A stretch of 6,592 bases of DNA, taken from contig CALDKD010000024.1 of NCBI GenBank assembly GCA_937898885.1, positions 1-6,592 on the forward strand. Reading direction: 5' to 3'. Both the position numbers and the translations under genes were made by a program. This document shows positions 5,434-6,592 of this stretch, one piece after another. Each line of letters opens with the position of its first letter. Positions within the stretch are counted from its first letter, which is position 1. The stretch is from an uncultured Bacteroidales bacterium (GTDB lineage Bacteria; Bacteroidota; Bacteroidia; Bacteroidales; Bacteroidaceae). Below the pieces are notes generated by a model that saw only the letters and a program-made list of their open reading frames with translations, had not been told where the DNA came from and did not search any database.

Positions 5434-6592
5434 ATGAGACACCTGTTCAGAACATTCATCCTATCCATGGCAGCAGCACTTGCCATGGCCTCCTGTACGG
5501 AGAAAGAACCCGAGATCAATCCCGGCAATGAGGACAAAGACGCCGTCTATCTGAAGATAGGCTCGGTGACAACGTCCGAACTCACCAAGTCGGCCATTGA
5601 GGGCAGCAAGTTCCCGACGGCGGATGCCGCATCCATCGGTCTCTTCATCGACGGTGAGGGCTACACTGGTACCAAATACACTAACGTCAGGTACACCAAG
5701 CCCGAAGGCTCCGACAGCTGGGCGGCTGACCCTGAGATAGAGCTTCAAGCTGCCGAGGCCACGGTCTACGGCTACTACCCGTATCAGGCAGGCATCACCG
5801 GTATCAGCAGCATCCCCGTCAGCTCGTCCGTCGACGGCGACGACTGGATGTGGGCGACGCCCGTGGAAAAAGTCAGCTCTTCCAACCCGGAAGTCAGCCT
5901 CTCGATGAACCACGCCCTCGCGCTCGTGGAAGTGACCTTCAACGTCATGGGCTATGCCGAAGGTTCGGAGATGACCGCCCTGACGCTCACCGCCGGGTCA
6001 TTCGCGCAGGAGGGAACGCTCAATGCCACTAACGGCACATTCTCTGAGGTGACGGCCGCCACCGGTGGCTACCAGCTGCTCGCAACGGGCCAGACCCTCG
6101 CCCTGGAGGACGGCGTGATCGTCGCCAAGTGCCTCCTCGTCCCGGCAAGCACTTCGTCTTCCCGTCAGGACATGACCATAGCCTGCACCCTTGACGGCAA
6201 GAACCTCAAGGCCACCCTCACCGGCGGCAATGGAGTCACCGTGAAGAGCGGCACCAAGTCCACCGTCAGCCTGAACATCAAGGGCACGACGATGGAGGTC
6301 GCTGAAGTCAGTGTCTCCGGCTGGAACAGCGGTGCCACCACCGCCATTGTCGGCGGCCACACCGTGACAGTCACGGGCAACATCCCCGCCGAGATCTCCG
6401 CAGCTCTTGACATCACCGCCGATGACGAGTCCGTTGAGAAGGCATCCCAGACAGCAACGATCAGATATGACAAATCAGTCCTTAACGATGGCGTGTGTGA
6501 GCTCGTGTACAGCGTAGAGCCGGCATCCTGCAGGATCGACCACAATGCCGCAGCAGGCATCCTGACCGTGTCGGATGTGACCAAGGACATTG
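5434..6592 (+). CDS. Fimbrillin family (Mfa-like) lipoprotein, 3' end outside the window
   Basis: The first 386 codons are present and the frame is open at the right edge. Residues 1-20 form a signal peptide with lipobox AMAS and Cys21, followed by TEKEPE, an acidic segment that fits lipoprotein anchoring and possible surface export. Residues about 38-285 show fimbrillin/Mfa-like hallmarks: VYGYYPYQAG with the aromatic YYPY, the DDWMWATPV segment, and SLSMNHALALVEVTF. EVSVSGWNSG near 291-300 closes this domain. A further beta-rich region (VTVTGNIPAEI, ATIRYDKSVL, ELVYSVEP) begins at about 305, possibly an Ig-like or second structural domain. Fimbrillins assemble into pilus-like surface fibres after lipid anchoring and proteolytic processing; whether this one polymerises cannot be judged. 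It is co-transcribed with the preceding small gene and is GC-rich compared with the left half of the window. Confidence 0.87.
   Translation, partial: MRHLFRTFILSMAAALAMASCTEKEPEINPGNEDKDAVYLKIGSVTTSELTKSAIEGSKFPTADAASIGLFIDGEGYTGTKYTNVRYTKPEGSDSWAADPEIELQAAEATVYGYYPYQAGITGISSIPVSSSVDGDDWMWATPVEKVSSSNPEVSLSMNHALALVEVTFNVMGYAEGSEMTALTLTAGSFAQEGTLNATNGTFSEVTAATGGYQLLATGQTLALEDGVIVAKCLLVPASTSSSRQDMTIACTLDGKNLKATLTGGNGVTVKSGTKSTVSLNIKGTTMEVAEVSVSGWNSGATTAIVGGHTVTVTGNIPAEISAALDITADDESVEKASQTATIRYDKSVLNDGVCELVYSVEPASCRIDHNAAAGILTVSDVTKDI

Noticed and set aside
5461..6590. Several minus-strand frames opposite the fimbrillin gene
   Set aside because: They are Arg-, Gly- and Ala-rich shadows of the fimbrillin coding frame, which has a signal peptide, lipobox and family motifs and simply lacks a stop inside the window.
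1..6592. CRISPR array, tRNA or rRNA genes, or a reverse transcriptase
   Set aside because: No regularly spaced repeats, cloverleaf-like segments or reverse-transcriptase motifs were seen on either strand.

Overview
The window looks like accessory DNA from a Bacteroidales genome (Bacteroides/Prevotella-like). The evidence is two fimbrillin-type lipoproteins with Cys-plus-acidic N-termini, a textbook Bacteroidetes promoter (TTTG, 19 nt, TAnnTTTG), mostly A-rich rather than Shine-Dalgarno leaders, an IS66-type transposase remnant and a Bacteroidales-style AAA ATPase/PD-(D/E)XK protein. No RNA gene or CRISPR array was seen.

Layout. Positions 1-425 hold no convincing gene: a possible gene tail at the left edge and several hairpins, including terminator candidates for convergent transcription. 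Positions 426-3849 hold three minus-strand genes in apparent operon order: AAA ATPase with a nuclease-like C-terminus (3849 to 2278), a 49-residue small protein (2255 to 2106) and a 541-residue surface lipoprotein (2051 to 426). The lipoprotein combines a fimbrillin-like N-terminus, an InlB-type repeat and a C-terminal lectin-like/Fibrobacter-paralogous domain. Positions 3850-4391 are AT-rich and mostly non-coding, with small inverted repeats and the tail of an unidentified minus-strand gene. Positions 4337-5147 are a decayed IS66-like element whose single open frame joins an accessory-protein-like N-terminus to half of a DDE transposase domain. From 5199 a strong promoter drives a second, plus-strand pair: a 56-residue small protein and a fimbrillin lipoprotein that runs off the right edge.

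The main pattern is that the two small proteins, on opposite strands and on either side of the IS66 remnant, are paralogues. They share an ungapped core ending in LCGS, and each lies directly upstream of a fimbrillin-type lipoprotein gene. This suggests a repeated two-gene module (small peptide plus surface lipoprotein). The module's function is not known from the sequence. The right half of the window is visibly richer in G+C than the left and centre, consistent with a mosaic origin.
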